DNA of 64,000 nt, from positions 1 through 64,000 of the forward strand of contig NZ_PPRN01000043.1 in the NCBI RefSeq assembly GCF_002902685.1, read 5' to 3'. The notes under the pieces are model-generated. The model made no database searches and was not told the DNA's origin. It worked only from the letters and a program-made list of their open reading frames with translations. Source of the stretch: Staphylococcus pettenkoferi (GTDB lineage Bacteria; Bacillota; Bacilli; Staphylococcales; Staphylococcaceae). Positions 27,408-41,052 of the stretch are shown here, in pieces. A program made the translations under genes and the position numbers. Each line of letters opens with the position of its first letter. Position 1 is the stretch's first letter.

Positions 27408-28475
27408 TCAGCTATGAATCGGGCAACCTGAATGGGATTTTTTCTTGTAATGGAAGTTAGGGTCTCGCATTTCATTAGAATAACCATGGTGGTAATTTCG
27501 TGTTAAAGTTGGTGATAATGGTGGCGCTAACCAAGACCATTTACCAGTTACATCACGGTCGCGTTTGTGCTCATTCCGTTCAAACGTTTCAAATTGTTTT
27601 GCAGCTGTTAAATGGTCGACCATCGAAACACCATGGGCTCTGAATGAGTGATAGACGGCATAATTAAGTTCAACTAAGGCGCGGTCTTTGTTGAAATTTG
27701 TATTTTTTAAATCACCCAACTCGAAAGCATGCGCGACTTTCTCTAATAAATTATAGCGGTAACTATCTGTAAAATTACGCACACCGATTTCCGTTACCAT
27801 GTACCAACCGTTGAACGGCACAGTAGGATAGGTAATACCGCCGATCTTCAAGTCCATGCTCGAAATAATAGGTATCGCATACCAACGCAAATTTAAGTCT
27901 TCTAGCTTAGGGTACTGAGGGTGAGAGATTGGCACTTCTTTAATAATTTCTGATGGATACTCGTGATATTTCACTTTGCCTCCAGGCATTTGATAGATGA
28001 GCGGCAAGATATCAAAGTCTGTATGTGGACCTTGCCAACCTAAATGCTCGGCAAGTTGCGTGACTTCACGTTCCATAGGGTCACCACAATCGTCATAACC
28101 GGCGTATCGAATCAGTTGATTGTTATAAATACGTGGTGGGTGGTCAGGATGATAGATCGTTATGTACGGTTTGATCTTACCATTATTCGTCGCTTGTACG
28201 ATGTGGTCTTCAATTGACTGGATAAATGATGTTTCTTCAGCAATATCGCGTGCATCGACAACATTCAAACCATTCCAATGAGCACGTCCGATACAGCGAT
28301 TGGAATTGCGCCACGCTACCTTTGCGCCATATGTTAGTTCTTCAGAGGTCTGCCAATATGTGCCCGTCTTTTGAATTTCTGCATAAATTTGTTCTAAACG
28401 TCGCGTCATTTCTTGTCTATCTTTACCCAGCTCGTGATACATGAGCTCGATGAAATCTTTCGCTTCTTTATACAT
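27408..28475 (-). CDS. nos: Bacterial nitric oxide synthase oxygenase
   Basis: The 355-residue protein is the oxygenase domain only, as in Staphylococcus and Bacillus. The haem-thiolate Cys61 lies in [26 protein letters not shown] and the C-terminal [20 protein letters not shown] form the substrate and pterin sites. It makes NO from arginine with borrowed reductases. In S. aureus a prephenate dehydratase gene follows in the same operon; here the next gene is convergent, so that partner is missing at this place. Confidence 0.97.
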   Translation of the reverse strand: MYKEAKDFIELMYHELGKDRQEMTRRLEQIYAEIQKTGTYWQTSEELTYGAKVAWRNSNRCIGRAHWNGLNVVDARDIAEETSFIQSIEDHIVQATNNGKIKPYITIYHPDHPPRIYNNQLIRYAGYDDCGDPMEREVTQLAEHLGWQGPHTDFDILPLIYQMPGGKVKYHEYPSEIIKEVPISHPQYPKLEDLNLRWYAIPIISSMDLKIGGITYPTVPFNGWYMVTEIGVRNFTDSYRYNLLEKVAHAFELGDLKNTNFNKDRALVELNYAVYHSFRAHGVSMVDHLTAAKQFETFERNEHKRDRDVTGKWSWLAPPLSPTLTRNYHHGYSNEMRDPNFHYKKKSHSGCPIHS

Positions 28476-28647
28476 ATGAACACCTCACGTCTATTATATG
28501 ATGTTTGATTGAGAAATCCTTGTGTTTTGATAACTGTTCATTTAAAAGTCATAAATCACGCTTTTATAAGAAAAGTGAACGTCTTTGAGTGATTAGCCTC
28601 ATGCGATTTGTTAAACTAATGAAAAAAGAACGATTGGAGAGATAGAA

Positions 28648-30117
28648 GTGGGACGTTTTAAAGATGATACGCTCGTCTTACATAATGACTTGTATCAAAT
28701 TAATATGGCTGAGACGTATTGGAACGATGGGATCCATGAGCGTAAAGCGGTATTTGATTTATATTTTAGAGAGATGCCTTTTAACAGTGGCTATGCCGTT
28801 TTTAACGGTTTGAAACGTGTCATTGATTATATTAAAAATTTTCACTTTTCAGAAGCCGATATCGATTATTTAAAATCTATCGGTTATCAAGATGACTTTT
28901 TAGATTATTTGAGAACGCTCCGTTTTACAGGTAATATCCGTGCGATGCGTGAAGGGGAATTATGTTTCGGCAATGAACCTTTACTACGTGTAGAAGCGCC
29001 ATTAATTCAAGCGCAACTCGTTGAAACGATGTTGCTCAATATCGTGAACTTCCAAACCCTCATCACAACGAAAGCAAGTCGTATTCGTCAGGCTGCACAT
29101 GAGGACAAACTAATGGAATTTGGTACCCGCCGTGGCCAAGAAGTCGACGCAGCACTTTGGGGTGCGCGCGCGGCATATATTGGTGGCTTTGACGCAACAA
29201 GTAATGTACGTGCGGGTAAAGTCTTCGATATTCCGGTTTCAGGTACGCATGCCCATGCTATGGTTCAGACGTATGGCGATGAGGTTGTGGCTTTCCGCAA
29301 ATACGCTGAACGTCATAAAGACTGTGTGTTCCTCGTCGATACGTTCCACACATTGAAATCTGGCGTTCCTAATGCGATTAAAGTGGCGAAAGAGTTAGGA
29401 GATTCTATTAACTTTATCGGCATCCGCTTAGATTCAGGTGACATTGCTTATTTATCCAAAGAGGCACGTAAAATGCTCGACGAAGCTGGTTTTACTGATG
29501 CAAGCATCGTAGCTTCCAACGATTTAGATGAAAGTACGATTACGAGTTTGAAATCACAAGGTGCGAAAGTGGATTCTTGGGGTGTCGGAACGAAACTCAT
29601 CACTGGCTATGACCAACCAGCTTTAGGTGCAGTGTACAAACTGGTCGCTGTTGAAGATGAGCATGGTGACTACGTAGACCGTATTAAGTTGTCTAATAAT
29701 GCTGAAAAGGTAACGACCCCAGGTAAGAAGAATGTTTATCGTATTATTAATAAGAAAACAAATAAAGCGGAAGGGGATTATATTACACTAGCAGACGAAG
29801 ATCCAAGAGCAGAAACACCATTAAAACTCTTCCATCCTGTGCATACGTACAAGATGAAATTTATTAAATCATTTGAAGCGAGAGATTTACATGAAGATAT
29901 CTTCGTTGATGGCGAGCTTGTCTACGATTTACCTGATGAAGATGCGGCGCGTGCTTATTTAACAACCAACCTCGCATTATTATGGGAAGAGAATAAACGT
30001 CTCTTAAATCCACAAGAATACCCTGTCGATTTAAGTTCTCAATGTTGGCATAATAAACATGAACGCATTTATGAAGTGACGCAACACGTCAAAGAAATGG
30101 AGGAAGACCATGAGTGA
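28648..30117 (+). CDS. pncB: Nicotinate phosphoribosyltransferase
   Basis: The 489-residue protein contains the family motifs [41 protein letters not shown] and [14 protein letters not shown]. It makes nicotinate mononucleotide from nicotinate and PRPP. The start is GTG, with GGAGAGAT upstream. It overlaps nadE by 8 bp. Confidence 0.96.
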   Translation: MGRFKDDTLVLHNDLYQINMAETYWNDGIHERKAVFDLYFREMPFNSGYAVFNGLKRVIDYIKNFHFSEADIDYLKSIGYQDDFLDYLRTLRFTGNIRAMREGELCFGNEPLLRVEAPLIQAQLVETMLLNIVNFQTLITTKASRIRQAAHEDKLMEFGTRRGQEVDAALWGARAAYIGGFDATSNVRAGKVFDIPVSGTHAHAMVQTYGDEVVAFRKYAERHKDCVFLVDTFHTLKSGVPNAIKVAKELGDSINFIGIRLDSGDIAYLSKEARKMLDEAGFTDASIVASNDLDESTITSLKSQGAKVDSWGVGTKLITGYDQPALGAVYKLVAVEDEHGDYVDRIKLSNNAEKVTTPGKKNVYRIINKKTNKAEGDYITLADEDPRAETPLKLFHPVHTYKMKFIKSFEARDLHEDIFVDGELVYDLPDEDAARAYLTTNLALLWEENKRLLNPQEYPVDLSSQCWHNKHERIYEVTQHVKEMEEDHE

Positions 30118-30931
30118 TATTCAATCTATCATTGTGAGAGAAATGAAAGTAAAGCCTCAAATTGACAGTCAAGAGGAAACAGAATCCATTTTACAATTTA
30201 TAAAAAACTACGTTCAATCTCACGAATTTATTCAAAGTCTCGTTTTAGGTATATCAGGCGGCCAAGATTCGACGCTTGCTGGAAAATTGTGTCAGATGGC
30301 TGTAGAGTCATTACGTGAAGAGGGACGTGAGTGTGAATTTATCGCGGTGAAACTTCCATACGGTCAACAGAAAGATGCCGACGAGGTAGAGGACGCATTA
30401 GAATATATCCAACCTGATCGCACGATTACAGTGAATATTAAGCCTGCAGTGGATCAGAGTGTCGCTTCGTTGAAAGAAGCGGGAATTGAATTGACGGATT
30501 TCCAACGGGGTAACGAGAAGGCGAGAGAGCGCATGAAAGTCCAGTTCTCTATTGCCTCAAATACGTCGGGCATCGTTATCGGCACGGATCATTCAGCAGA
30601 GAATGTCACTGGTTTCTTCACTAAGTACGGTGATGGCGCTGCGGATATCGCGCCGCTCTACGGTTTAGATAAAAGACAAGGCAAGCAATTACTCCAATAT
30701 CTCGACGCACCACAACATCTTTATGATAAAGTGCCTACTGCTGATTTAGAGGATGATAAACCACAATTGCCTGACGAAGAAGCATTAGGGGTCACTTATC
30801 AAGATATCGATGACTATTTAGAAGGCAAGCAAGTCCCTTGTGAAGCGAAAGCGAAGATCGAACAACATTATGTTCGTAATGCGCATAAACGTGAACTGGC
30901 CTACACGAGATATACGTGGCCAAAAAATTAA
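30110..30931 (+). CDS. nadE: NH3-dependent NAD synthetase
   Basis: The 273-residue protein has the PP-loop [14 protein letters not shown] near residue 46, [12 protein letters not shown] and [20 protein letters not shown]. It amidates deamido-NAD using ammonia. Length and lack of a glutaminase domain define the NH3-dependent type. ATG lies inside the end of pncB, after GGAGGA, which couples the two steps. Confidence 0.97.
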   Translation: MSDIQSIIVREMKVKPQIDSQEETESILQFIKNYVQSHEFIQSLVLGISGGQDSTLAGKLCQMAVESLREEGRECEFIAVKLPYGQQKDADEVEDALEYIQPDRTITVNIKPAVDQSVASLKEAGIELTDFQRGNEKARERMKVQFSIASNTSGIVIGTDHSAENVTGFFTKYGDGAADIAPLYGLDKRQGKQLLQYLDAPQHLYDKVPTADLEDDKPQLPDEEALGVTYQDIDDYLEGKQVPCEAKAKIEQHYVRNAHKRELAYTRYTWPKN

Positions 30932-31021
30932 TCAAAGACAAGTCATTCTGAGTGACAGAGAAACTTTCTAATTGGTAAAATGAGCTAAATTTATTTAACG
31001 AGAAGAAAGGAACATGCCCTC

Positions 31022-31633
31022 ATGTCATTCATCAGTTCCAATCCTTGGCTCATGGTTGCTGCCATATTTGTCATTAACGTCTGCTATGTCACATTTCTTA
31101 CGATGAGAACGATTCTAACTTTAAAAGGCTATCGCTATATGGCTGCAATTGTTAGCTTTTTAGAAGTGCTCGTGTACGTCGTGGGACTTGGACTCGTCAT
31201 GTCTAGCTTAGATCAAATTCAGAATATCATCGCCTATGCGTTAGGTTTCTCTGTTGGTATCATTGTTGGGATGAAGATTGAAGAAAAGCTCGCTCTAGGT
31301 TATACTGTCATCAACGTAACGTCAGCTGAACACGAATTAGATTTGCCACGTCAATTAAGAGATGTGGGTTATGGTGTCACACATTACACAGCATATGGTC
31401 GTGATGGTGCACGTATCGTCATGCAAATCTTAACGCCGAGACGTTACGAAGCTAAGTTGATCGAAACGGTGAAGCAGATTGATGCGAAAGCGTTTGTCAT
31501 CGCTTATGAACCACGTACAATTCACGGTGGATTCTGGGCTCGTGGCGTTCGCAGCCGTAAGATTAAACAATACGATACGGATGAAGTGGAAAGTATTTAT
31601 GAAGAAGCAACAGAAGTTCAAAGTAGAGGATAA
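31022..31633 (+). CDS. DUF2179 (UPF0316) membrane protein
   Basis: The 203-residue protein has three membrane segments in the first about 85 residues ([46 protein letters not shown]). A C-terminal DUF2179 domain follows, with [26 protein letters not shown]. The family role is unknown; the domain may bind a small ligand. GAAAGGAAC precedes the start. The next gene begins inside its end. Confidence 0.87.
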   Translation: MSFISSNPWLMVAAIFVINVCYVTFLTMRTILTLKGYRYMAAIVSFLEVLVYVVGLGLVMSSLDQIQNIIAYALGFSVGIIVGMKIEEKLALGYTVINVTSAEHELDLPRQLRDVGYGVTHYTAYGRDGARIVMQILTPRRYEAKLIETVKQIDAKAFVIAYEPRTIHGGFWARGVRSRKIKQYDTDEVESIYEEATEVQSRG

Positions 31634-31787
31634 TGAAACAATTCAAGATTGTTTAGCCCGTATGCGTGAAGCAGGCTATATGCCGGTGAAACGCTTTGAG
31701 AAACCCGTTTATCAAGAACAACCTGATGGCTCAATTGAAGTATTAAGACAAGAGATTCAATTTGTTGGTAAACGCATAGAAGAATAA
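31599..31787 (+). CDS. NETI-motif small protein
   Basis: ATG at 31599 opens a 62-residue frame ([19 protein letters not shown]) overlapping the DUF2179 gene by 35 bp. It carries the DNETIQ motif and the phrase [12 protein letters not shown] typical of NETI-motif proteins, conserved next to DUF2179 in Bacillales. Function unknown. The longer upstream frame is a shadow of the preceding gene. Confidence 0.85.
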   Translation: MKKQQKFKVEDNETIQDCLARMREAGYMPVKRFEKPVYQEQPDGSIEVLRQEIQFVGKRIEE

Positions 31788-31799
31788 TTTTTGAGTTGA

Positions 31800-31851
31800 A
31801 GCGTGGAGGTTATTGTTGGTTTAACTAAGCAATGACTTCTGCGCTTTTTTG
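31800..31851 (+). terminator. Terminator after the NETI gene
   Basis: AGCG and GAGGT/ATTG arms pair with CAAT/ACTTC/GCGCT around TTGGTTTAACTAAG; TTTTTT follows. Confidence 0.8.
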
Positions 31852-32152
31852 GTTCTTTAGTGGTGAGATGAAGTAACGAAATGAAATAATTGAGATATGA
31901 TTCACATAGAGGTTGTAAACTTAAATTTATTCAAAACGGATAGAATGAATGCTGTTGAGGATGCTCTGATTTGACTTTCTACTTACAATTAACCAGAAAA
32001 ATCTCAGACATTTCACAAAAGCCTTATACATTTACGATGATTTTTGGTAAACTAGAGTTGAAAGGTTCAAAGACGAACTATAATTATTGATTGTAAGTAA
32101 ATATACATATTTTAACTGTAAAAATATTAAAACAAAGATAGGAGTTAATGTC
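31852..32152 (+). promoter_or_regulatory. purB upstream region
   Basis: About 300 bp with no gene seen. TATACA, a 17-bp spacer and TAAACT end at about 32055 and make a plausible promoter. A GGTTC-N4-CGAAC motif (about 32064–32079) follows, faintly like a PurR box pair, but too weak to claim. Confidence 0.4.
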
Positions 32153-33448
32153 ATGATTGAACGTTATTCTAGAGAAGAAATGTCTCGTATTTGGACAGAC
32201 CAAAATCGCTATGAAGCATGGTTAGAGGTAGAAATCTTAGCATGTGAAGCATGGAGTAAGCTCGGTTATATTCCGAAAGAAGATGTAGAGAAGATTCGTC
32301 AAAATGCCAAAGTAGACGTAGATAGAGCGAAAGAAATTGAAGAACAAACACGTCACGACGTAGTTGCATTCACGCGCCAAGTATCTGAAACACTCGGTGA
32401 AGAACGTAAATGGGTACACTACGGTTTAACTTCAACAGACGTAGTAGATACAGCATTGAGCTATGTAGTTAAACAAGCAAACGACATCATCGAGAAAGAT
32501 TTAGAACGTTTCATCGAAGTGCTCGCTGAAAAAGCGAAAAAATACAAATACACATTAATGATGGGGCGTACACACGGTGTGCATGCAGAACCGACAACTT
32601 TCGGTGTGAAGATGGCACTATGGTATGCCGAAATGAAACGTAACTTTGAACGTTTCAAACGCGTGCGTGAGGAAATTGAAGTCGGCAAGATGAGTGGGGC
32701 TGTAGGTACATTTGCGAACATCCCACCAGAAATTGAAGCGCATGTTTGTAAAGAACTTGGCCTAGATTGTGCGCCTGTGTCAACGCAAACTTTACAACGT
32801 GATCGTCATGCTTATTACATTGCGACATTATCACTTATCAGCACTTCTTTAGAAAAATTTGCTGTAGAAGTTCGTAACTTACAAAAAACGGAAACACGCG
32901 AAGTAGAAGAAGCGTTTGCGAAAGGCCAAAAAGGTTCATCAGCGATGCCACATAAACGTAACCCTGTAGGTTCTGAGAACATCACTGGTATCTCTCGTGT
33001 CATCCGCGGTTATATCACTACAGCTTATGAGAACGTTCCACTTTGGCATGAACGTGATATTTCTCACTCATCTGCTGAGCGTGTGATGTTACCAGACGTA
33101 ACAATCGCATTAGACTATGCGTTAAACCGTTTTACAAACATCATCGATCGTTTAACAGTTTACGAAGACAACATGAAAGAGAATATCAACAAGACATTTG
33201 GTCTCGTATTCTCTCAACGTGTGCTACTTGCGTTAATCAACAAAGGTATGGTGCGTGAAGAGGCGTATGACACTGTACAACCGAAAGCGATGGAGTCTTG
33301 GCAAACAAAGACACCATTTAGAGAGTTAGTTGAACAAGATAGTAAGATTACAGATTTACTTTCTAAAGAAGATTTAGATGAATGCTTCAACCCTGAACAT
33401 CACTTGAATCAAGTGGATACGATCTTCCAACGTGCTGGTTTAGAATAA
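32153..33448 (+). CDS. purB: Adenylosuccinate lyase
   Basis: The frame is open earlier; ATG at 32153 follows AGGAGTT and gives 431 residues, as in other staphylococci. The fumarase/ASL signature [11 protein letters not shown] is present, as are [11 protein letters not shown] and [14 protein letters not shown]. It cleaves SAICAR and adenylosuccinate in purine synthesis and is a homotetramer. Confidence 0.98.
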   Translation: MIERYSREEMSRIWTDQNRYEAWLEVEILACEAWSKLGYIPKEDVEKIRQNAKVDVDRAKEIEEQTRHDVVAFTRQVSETLGEERKWVHYGLTSTDVVDTALSYVVKQANDIIEKDLERFIEVLAEKAKKYKYTLMMGRTHGVHAEPTTFGVKMALWYAEMKRNFERFKRVREEIEVGKMSGAVGTFANIPPEIEAHVCKELGLDCAPVSTQTLQRDRHAYYIATLSLISTSLEKFAVEVRNLQKTETREVEEAFAKGQKGSSAMPHKRNPVGSENITGISRVIRGYITTAYENVPLWHERDISHSSAERVMLPDVTIALDYALNRFTNIIDRLTVYEDNMKENINKTFGLVFSQRVLLALINKGMVREEAYDTVQPKAMESWQTKTPFRELVEQDSKITDLLSKEDLDECFNPEHHLNQVDTIFQRAGLE

Positions 33449-33551
33449 GATTTCTAGATTGAGTTAGTTGATATTTAACGTAAAAATGTTTACACTTTAA
33501 CGTGTTAGTCCGTTAAATTGTTAAATATCATAAAACAGGGGTTGTTTCATA

Positions 33552-33854
33552 ATGCAAATAGATAAGATTAAGGGCCAAGCACTTAATGAATTATTTGATG
33601 CGATCTTAACTTTAGAGAACCGTGAAGAATGTTACCAATTCTTCGATGATTTGTGTACGGTCAATGAATTGCAATCACTTTCACAACGACTTCAAGTTGC
33701 GAAGATGATTAAGCAAGGATACACATACGCGACGATTGAAGAAGAATCTGGTGCGTCTACCGCAACGATTTCTCGAGTTAAACGCTCGTTACAATGGGGC
33801 AACGATGCATATACAATGATCCTCGACAGAATGGATATCGAAACGATAGAATAG
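33552..33854 (+). CDS. YerC/YecD-family TrpR-like regulator
   Basis: The 100-residue protein matches the TrpR-related YerC family: ENREECYQFFDDLCTVNEL and a helix-turn-helix with YATIEEESGASTATISRVKR. Likely a DNA-binding repressor; targets unknown. It sits just before pcrB, as in Bacillus. A terminator follows, so it is its own unit. Confidence 0.92.
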   Translation: MQIDKIKGQALNELFDAILTLENREECYQFFDDLCTVNELQSLSQRLQVAKMIKQGYTYATIEEESGASTATISRVKRSLQWGNDAYTMILDRMDIETIE

Positions 33855-33864
33855 CGTACGAAGT

Positions 33865-33902
33865 AAGGGCTGAGACACCTATGAGTTTCAGCCCTTTATT
33901 AT
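33865..33902 (+). terminator. yerC terminator
   Basis: AAGGGCTGAGAC pairs with GTTTCAGCCCTT, then TATT. Confidence 0.8.
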
Positions 33903-33982
33903 GTGTAGAAAGGATAGCAACGACTTAGAAACGTGGGTTGAAAAATGCTATAATGCAATGTATGTGAAAAGGAGAAATGACT

Positions 33983-34678
33983 ATGTACGACATTACGAAA
34001 TGGCAACATATATTTAAATTAGATCCCGCTAAGGAAATCAGCGATGATGATTTAGAAGCGGTTTGTATGTCGAATACGGACGCGATTATGATAGGTGGCA
34101 CAGACAATGTTACAGAAGACAATGTCATCCATCTCATGAGTCGTGTACGTCGCTATCCACTACCACTAGTGTTAGAAATTTCTAATGTAGAAAGTGTTAT
34201 GCCTGGGTTCGATTTCTATTTCGTTCCAACAGTATTGAATAGCACAAACGTTACATATCATAACGGCATCTTGCTCGAAGCTATGAAACAATTTGGTCAC
34301 GTCATCGATTTCGATGAAGTGGTCTTCGAAGGCTATGTCGTGATGAACGAAGAGAGCAAAGTAGCTACGAAGACAGAAGCCAACACAGATCTCTCACTGG
34401 AGGACATCGAAGCGTATGCGCGTATGATCAACAATATGTACAAGTTGCCGGTAATGTACTTAGAATATAGCGGTACATATGGCGATGTTGAAGAAGTTAA
34501 GATGGCGAGTGAGATGCTAACAGAAACGCAATTATTTTACGGTGGCGGTATCTCAAGTTTAGAGAAAGCACGAGAGATGGCCGAGTTTGCAGACACGATT
34601 ATCGTCGGAGATATTATTTATCAAGATATTAAAAAAGCTTTAAAAACTGTCAAAGTAAAGGAGTCACGTCATAAATGA
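33983..34678 (+). CDS. pcrB: Heptaprenylglyceryl phosphate synthase
   Basis: ATG at 33983 (231 aa) suits AGGAG 9 to 10 bases upstream better than ATG 33977. TIM-barrel PcrB motifs: [52 protein letters not shown] and FYGGGISS. It joins heptaprenyl diphosphate to glycerol-1-phosphate to make an archaeal-type ether lipid. It overlaps pcrA by 4 bp. Confidence 0.96.
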   Translation: MYDITKWQHIFKLDPAKEISDDDLEAVCMSNTDAIMIGGTDNVTEDNVIHLMSRVRRYPLPLVLEISNVESVMPGFDFYFVPTVLNSTNVTYHNGILLEAMKQFGHVIDFDEVVFEGYVVMNEESKVATKTEANTDLSLEDIEAYARMINNMYKLPVMYLEYSGTYGDVEEVKMASEMLTETQLFYGGGISSLEKAREMAEFADTIIVGDIIYQDIKKALKTVKVKESRHK

Positions 34679-36879
34679 ATCCATTAGTAGCGAAGATGAA
34701 CGATGAACAAAGCCAAGCGGTGCGTACTACTGAAGGCCCGCTCTTAATAATGGCTGGCGCAGGGTCAGGTAAGACACGCGTGTTGACGCATCGCATTGCG
34801 TATTTACTCGATGAAAAAGATGTTTCACCTTACAACATTTTAGCGATTACATTTACTAATAAAGCAGCGCGTGAGATGAAAGAACGTGTGGAACAGCTCG
34901 TGGGTGAAGAAGCACAAGTGATTTGGATGTCTACGTTCCACTCAATGTGTGTGCGTATATTACGACGCGATGCCGACCGTATCGGTATTGAACGTAACTT
35001 CACTATTCTTGATCCTACTGACCAGAAATCAGTGATTAAAGATGTCTTGAAGACTGAGAATATCGACAGTAAGAAGTTTGAACCGCGTATGTTTATGGGC
35101 GCAATTAGTAATTTGAAGAATGAGCTTAAAACGCCTGAAGATGCTCAAAAAGAAGCATCTGATTACATGGAACAAATGGTAGCTACAGTGTATAAAGGCT
35201 ATCAACGTCAGCTCTTTAGAAACGAAGCGCTCGACTTTGATGATCTTATTATGACGACGATCCATTTATTCGAACGTGTGCCTGAAGTATTAGAGTATTA
35301 TCAAAATAAATTCCAATACATTCACGTCGATGAGTATCAAGATACCAACAAAGCACAATATACACTCGTTAATATGCTTGCGAAGAAGTTCAAAAATCTA
35401 TGTGTCGTAGGGGATTCCGACCAATCTATTTACGGTTGGCGCGGCGCGGATATTCAAAATATCTTGTCATTTGAAAAAGATTATCCAGAAGCTAAGACGA
35501 TTTACCTCGAACAAAACTATCGTTCAACGAAGACGATTCTTAACGCTGCCAATGAAGTGATTAAGAATAACACTGAGCGTAAACCTAAAGGATTATGGAC
35601 AGCGAACGTTGAAGGCGAAAAGATTCATTACTATGAAGCGACAACTGAAAAAGATGAAACAGAATACGTCGTGAAAGAAATCATGAAACAACGTAAAAAA
35701 GGTAAAGATTATAAAGATATGGCGATTCTTTACCGTACTAACGCACAATCTCGTGTGCTCGAGGAATCATTCATGAAATCGAATATTCCTTATGTAATGG
35801 TCGGCGGTCAAAAATTCTACGACCGTAAAGAAATTAAAGATTTACTCAGTTATTTACGTGTAATTGCAAATAGCAACGATGACATTAGCTTGCAACGTAT
35901 TATCAACGTGCCTAAACGAGGCATTGGTCCTTCATCTGTTGAAAAAATTCAAAAGTATGCACAACAAAGTGACATTAGTATGTTTGATGCCTTAGCTGAA
36001 GTCGACTTCATTGGTTTATCGAAAAAAGTCACACAAGAATGTATTCATTTCTACGATATGATTAACAATCTCATTAAAGAACAAGAGTTCCTAGAAATCA
36101 GTGAAATTGTAGAAGAAGTGCTCACTAAATCGGGCTATCGTGAAATGTTGGAAAAAGCACAAACAATTGAGTCTCGTAGCCGTTTAGAGAACATCGATGA
36201 ATTTATGTCTGTGCCGACAAACTACGAAGAAGAGACACCACTTGAAGAACAATCACTTATCAATTTCTTAACTGATCTGTCGCTCGTAGCAGATATTGAT
36301 GAAGCGGAAATTGAAAATGGTGTGACACTCATGACAATGCATTCTGCGAAAGGTCTTGAATTCCCAATTGTCTTTATCATGGGCATGGAAGAATCGATCT
36401 TCCCTCATATTCGTGCGATTAAGAGTGATGATGATCACGAAATGCAAGAGGAACGTCGTATTGCTTATGTAGCGATAACACGAGCAGAGGAAGAACTTTA
36501 TATGACCCATGCGACGTCTCGTATGTTGTATGGTCGCTCTCAATCTAATATGGTTTCTCGTTTTATCAATGAAATTCCAGAAGGTTTATTAGATGTAGAG
36601 AAGAAAGATCAACTCTATGGCAGTGGAAGCAAATTCCACTCTGCGACGAAACAACCTAAAAAACGTGGTTTTAGTAAACGTACCGTATCCCCACGTAAGA
36701 AACAGGTCGCTACGGATTGGAACGTCGGAGATAAAGTTGTGCATAAATCATGGGGCGAGGGTATGGTAAGTAATGTGAGCGAGAAGAATGGTTCGGTTGA
36801 ACTTGATATTATCTTTAAATCTGCAGGACCGAAACGACTCCTTGCTCAGTTTGCACCTATTGAGAAGAAGGAGGACTAA
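34675..36879 (+). CDS. pcrA: ATP-dependent DNA helicase PcrA
   Basis: The 734-residue UvrD-family helicase has Walker [12 protein letters not shown] (Lys33), [25 protein letters not shown], the QNYRST motif and [16 protein letters not shown]-terminal domain ([15 protein letters not shown]) is the RNA-polymerase-interacting Tudor-like part. It works in repair and rolling-circle replication. No LexA box was seen upstream of pcrB. Overlaps pcrB by 4 bp. Confidence 0.98.
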   Translation: MNPLVAKMNDEQSQAVRTTEGPLLIMAGAGSGKTRVLTHRIAYLLDEKDVSPYNILAITFTNKAAREMKERVEQLVGEEAQVIWMSTFHSMCVRILRRDADRIGIERNFTILDPTDQKSVIKDVLKTENIDSKKFEPRMFMGAISNLKNELKTPEDAQKEASDYMEQMVATVYKGYQRQLFRNEALDFDDLIMTTIHLFERVPEVLEYYQNKFQYIHVDEYQDTNKAQYTLVNMLAKKFKNLCVVGDSDQSIYGWRGADIQNILSFEKDYPEAKTIYLEQNYRSTKTILNAANEVIKNNTERKPKGLWTANVEGEKIHYYEATTEKDETEYVVKEIMKQRKKGKDYKDMAILYRTNAQSRVLEESFMKSNIPYVMVGGQKFYDRKEIKDLLSYLRVIANSNDDISLQRIINVPKRGIGPSSVEKIQKYAQQSDISMFDALAEVDFIGLSKKVTQECIHFYDMINNLIKEQEFLEISEIVEEVLTKSGYREMLEKAQTIESRSRLENIDEFMSVPTNYEEETPLEEQSLINFLTDLSLVADIDEAEIENGVTLMTMHSAKGLEFPIVFIMGMEESIFPHIRAIKSDDDHEMQEERRIAYVAITRAEEELYMTHATSRMLYGRSQSNMVSRFINEIPEGLLDVEKKDQLYGSGSKFHSATKQPKKRGFSKRTVSPRKKQVATDWNVGDKVVHKSWGEGMVSNVSEKNGSVELDIIFKSAGPKRLLAQFAPIEKKED

Positions 36880-38886
<2,007 letters not shown>

Positions 38887-38898
38887 AGGAGATTGAGC

Positions 38899-40113
38899 AT
38901 GAAAAGAACATTCATATTACTAATCTCAGCAGTGGTCATGCTTTCTGCTTGTGGTCAAGATAGTGATCACAAGAAAGAAGAAGGCAATAAAGAAGAACAG
39001 AGTAGTAAGAAAGATTCAAGTTCAGTAAAGCAGAAGGCAACGGATAAGGACGTGCAAGGTAATGACTACCGAACGATCTTGCCTTTTAAAGAAAGTCAAG
39101 CACGTGGTCTACTGCAAGATAACATGGCAAATAGCTATAACGGTCAAGACTTTGAAAGCGGCTTACTGGATTTGAGTAAGGAAGTCTTTCCGACTGATAA
39201 ATATCTCTATCAAGATGGTCAATATTTAGATAAAGATACAGTAAACGCTTATCTAGACCCTAAGTATACGAAAGATGAAATCAAGAAGATGGACAAAGAT
39301 GAGCGTAAAGAGAAGAAAGCGGATGAGAATTTAGGTTTGAATCCGTCTCATGAAGGTGAGAAAGATCCTGAGAAGATTGCTGAACACTCACCAGCCTATC
39401 TCTCTAACATCCTCGAACAAGACTTCTATGATAGTGGTGATACGAAAGGTAAGCACATCAAGGGCATGACGATTGGTCTTGCGATGAATAGTAAATATTA
39501 CTATCAGAAAGAGAAGAACGGTGAAACGTATAGTAAGAAACTAGATTCGGATGAAGTGAAGAAACAAGGGAAGCAGATGGCAGGCGAAATCTTAACACGG
39601 TTGCGTGAGAATAAGGAATTGAAAGATATTCCTATTCACTTCGCGATTTATAAACAATCTGGTGAGAACGCCATCACACCAGGTGAATTTATGGCAGGTA
39701 CGACTGTGGACGAAGGTAAGACGCGCATTAACGAGTGGAAAGATATCGACCAAACAACAGCATTGCTCCCTTCAGAAACGGCTGCTGATAAAGATGAACG
39801 CCTGAATAATAACTTTAAGCAGTTTAATGATAATCTACAATCTTATTTCAACAACTTCACACAAGCAGTAGGTACAGTGAAGTTTAATAAGAAATCACCA
39901 CAACAGCTTTCTATCGACGTGCCAATTGATTATTACGGTAAGGCCGAAACGATTGGTATTACACAATATGTGACTGAGCAAGCGAAGAAATACTTCGATA
40001 ACGTTGACGAGTATGAAATTCACATCAAGGATGGTAATAATCCGCAAGCGTTAATTAGTAAAAGTAAAGATGATGACGAGCCTCAAGTTCATATTTATAA
40101 AAATAGTAATTAA
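38899..40113 (+). CDS. camS: CamS-family sex pheromone lipoprotein
   Basis: ATG at 38899 follows GAGGAG; the upstream TTG at 38893 is too close to it. The 404-residue protein has a lipoprotein signal ending in MLSAC and the CamS domain with DYRTILPFKESQARGLLQ, HFAIYKQSGENAITPGEF and the C-terminal IDYYGKAETIGITQYV. In some staphylococci the cleaved signal peptide acts as the cAM373-like pheromone. It is placed after ligA as usual and ends at a terminator. Confidence 0.95.
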   Translation: MKRTFILLISAVVMLSACGQDSDHKKEEGNKEEQSSKKDSSSVKQKATDKDVQGNDYRTILPFKESQARGLLQDNMANSYNGQDFESGLLDLSKEVFPTDKYLYQDGQYLDKDTVNAYLDPKYTKDEIKKMDKDERKEKKADENLGLNPSHEGEKDPEKIAEHSPAYLSNILEQDFYDSGDTKGKHIKGMTIGLAMNSKYYYQKEKNGETYSKKLDSDEVKKQGKQMAGEILTRLRENKELKDIPIHFAIYKQSGENAITPGEFMAGTTVDEGKTRINEWKDIDQTTALLPSETAADKDERLNNNFKQFNDNLQSYFNNFTQAVGTVKFNKKSPQQLSIDVPIDYYGKAETIGITQYVTEQAKKYFDNVDEYEIHIKDGNNPQALISKSKDDDEPQVHIYKNSN

Positions 40114-40121
40114 CTTAAGTT

Positions 40122-40156
40122 AAGTCAGAGAGTATCGTGCTCTCTGGCTTTTTGTA
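40122..40156 (+). terminator. camS terminator
   Basis: AAGTCAGAGAG pairs with CTCTCTGGCTT around TATCGTG, then TTT. Confidence 0.88.
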
Positions 40157-40299
40157 TTGGGTAAAAAGTGGTTTGGTAGGGTCCTACGAGTAAAATTGAA
40201 CCTTACAATATTGAAAGATTGAATGAATCGAGGAGTTATTTCTTATATCATTAAAGGAAGTAAAGGAGAACCTAGAAATAAGAAAAGGAGGATCTGCAC

Positions 40300-41049
40300 A
40301 TGTTACTGCAAATACAAAATGTCAAGAAGACTTATGGTAGGGGTAACAATCAAGTTACAGCACTCAAAGATATGAACATTTCGATTGAAGAAGGAGAGTT
40401 TGTAGCCATTATGGGTGAATCAGGTTCTGGCAAATCGACATTACTTAATCTTATTGCGACTTTCGATAAAGAGACGGCAGGATCGATTATTTTAGATGGT
40501 CAACAAACGAGTCACTTAAAAAGTAAAGACATAGCGAGATTTAGACGCAATCAACTTGGGTTTGTCTTCCAAGATTTTAATGTATTACATACGATGAACA
40601 ATAAAGATAATATTCTGTTGCCGCTCGTCTTGTCAGATGAAAAGGTCAGTGTGATGAATGCGCGTCTTCAAGAAGTCACAAATGGACTAGGCATTGAAGA
40701 TATAATAAACAAATATCCTTACGAAGTCTCAGGAGGTCAGCAACAACGTGTAGCCATCGGACGTGCATTGATTAGTCGACCTCGATTATTGTTAGCCGAT
40801 GAACCTACAGGCGCGCTTGATTCTAAAACCTCAGCGAATATTATGAATATCTTTAGAGACATTAATAATGAAGGGCAGACGGTCTTAATGGTCACACACT
40901 CTAACACAGATGCTTCTTATGCGAATCGTGTGTTATTCATCAAAGACGGTGTGCTTTATCACGAGATTTATCGCGGTGAGGAATCGCAAAGTGAATTTCA
41001 GAAGCGAATAGCTGATAGTTTAGCGATGATTAATGGAAGCGGGGTATAA
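40300..41049 (+). CDS. BceA-type ABC transporter ATPase
   Basis: The 249-residue ATPase has Walker A GESGSGKSTLL, a Q-loop FVFQDFNVLHTM, signature VSGGQQQRVAIGRAL and Walker B LLLADEPTGALDS. The C-terminal YHEIYRGEESQSEFQKRI resembles the tail of VraD/BraD ATPases. With the next gene it should form a peptide-antibiotic resistance or sensing transporter. AAAGGAGGA precedes the start. No two-component system adjoins it. Confidence 0.9.
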   Translation: MLLQIQNVKKTYGRGNNQVTALKDMNISIEEGEFVAIMGESGSGKSTLLNLIATFDKETAGSIILDGQQTSHLKSKDIARFRRNQLGFVFQDFNVLHTMNNKDNILLPLVLSDEKVSVMNARLQEVTNGLGIEDIINKYPYEVSGGQQQRVAIGRALISRPRLLLADEPTGALDSKTSANIMNIFRDINNEGQTVLMVTHSNTDASYANRVLFIKDGVLYHEIYRGEESQSEFQKRIADSLAMINGSGV

Positions 41050-41052
41050 CTG

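Noticed and set aside
32055-32090. PurR box pair before purB
   Set aside because: Only a GTTC/CGAAC-like fragment is visible; the conserved flanks are missing.
33865-33983. LexA box before pcrB–pcrA–ligA
   Set aside because: I looked for GAAC-N4-GTTC in the upstream gap and found none.
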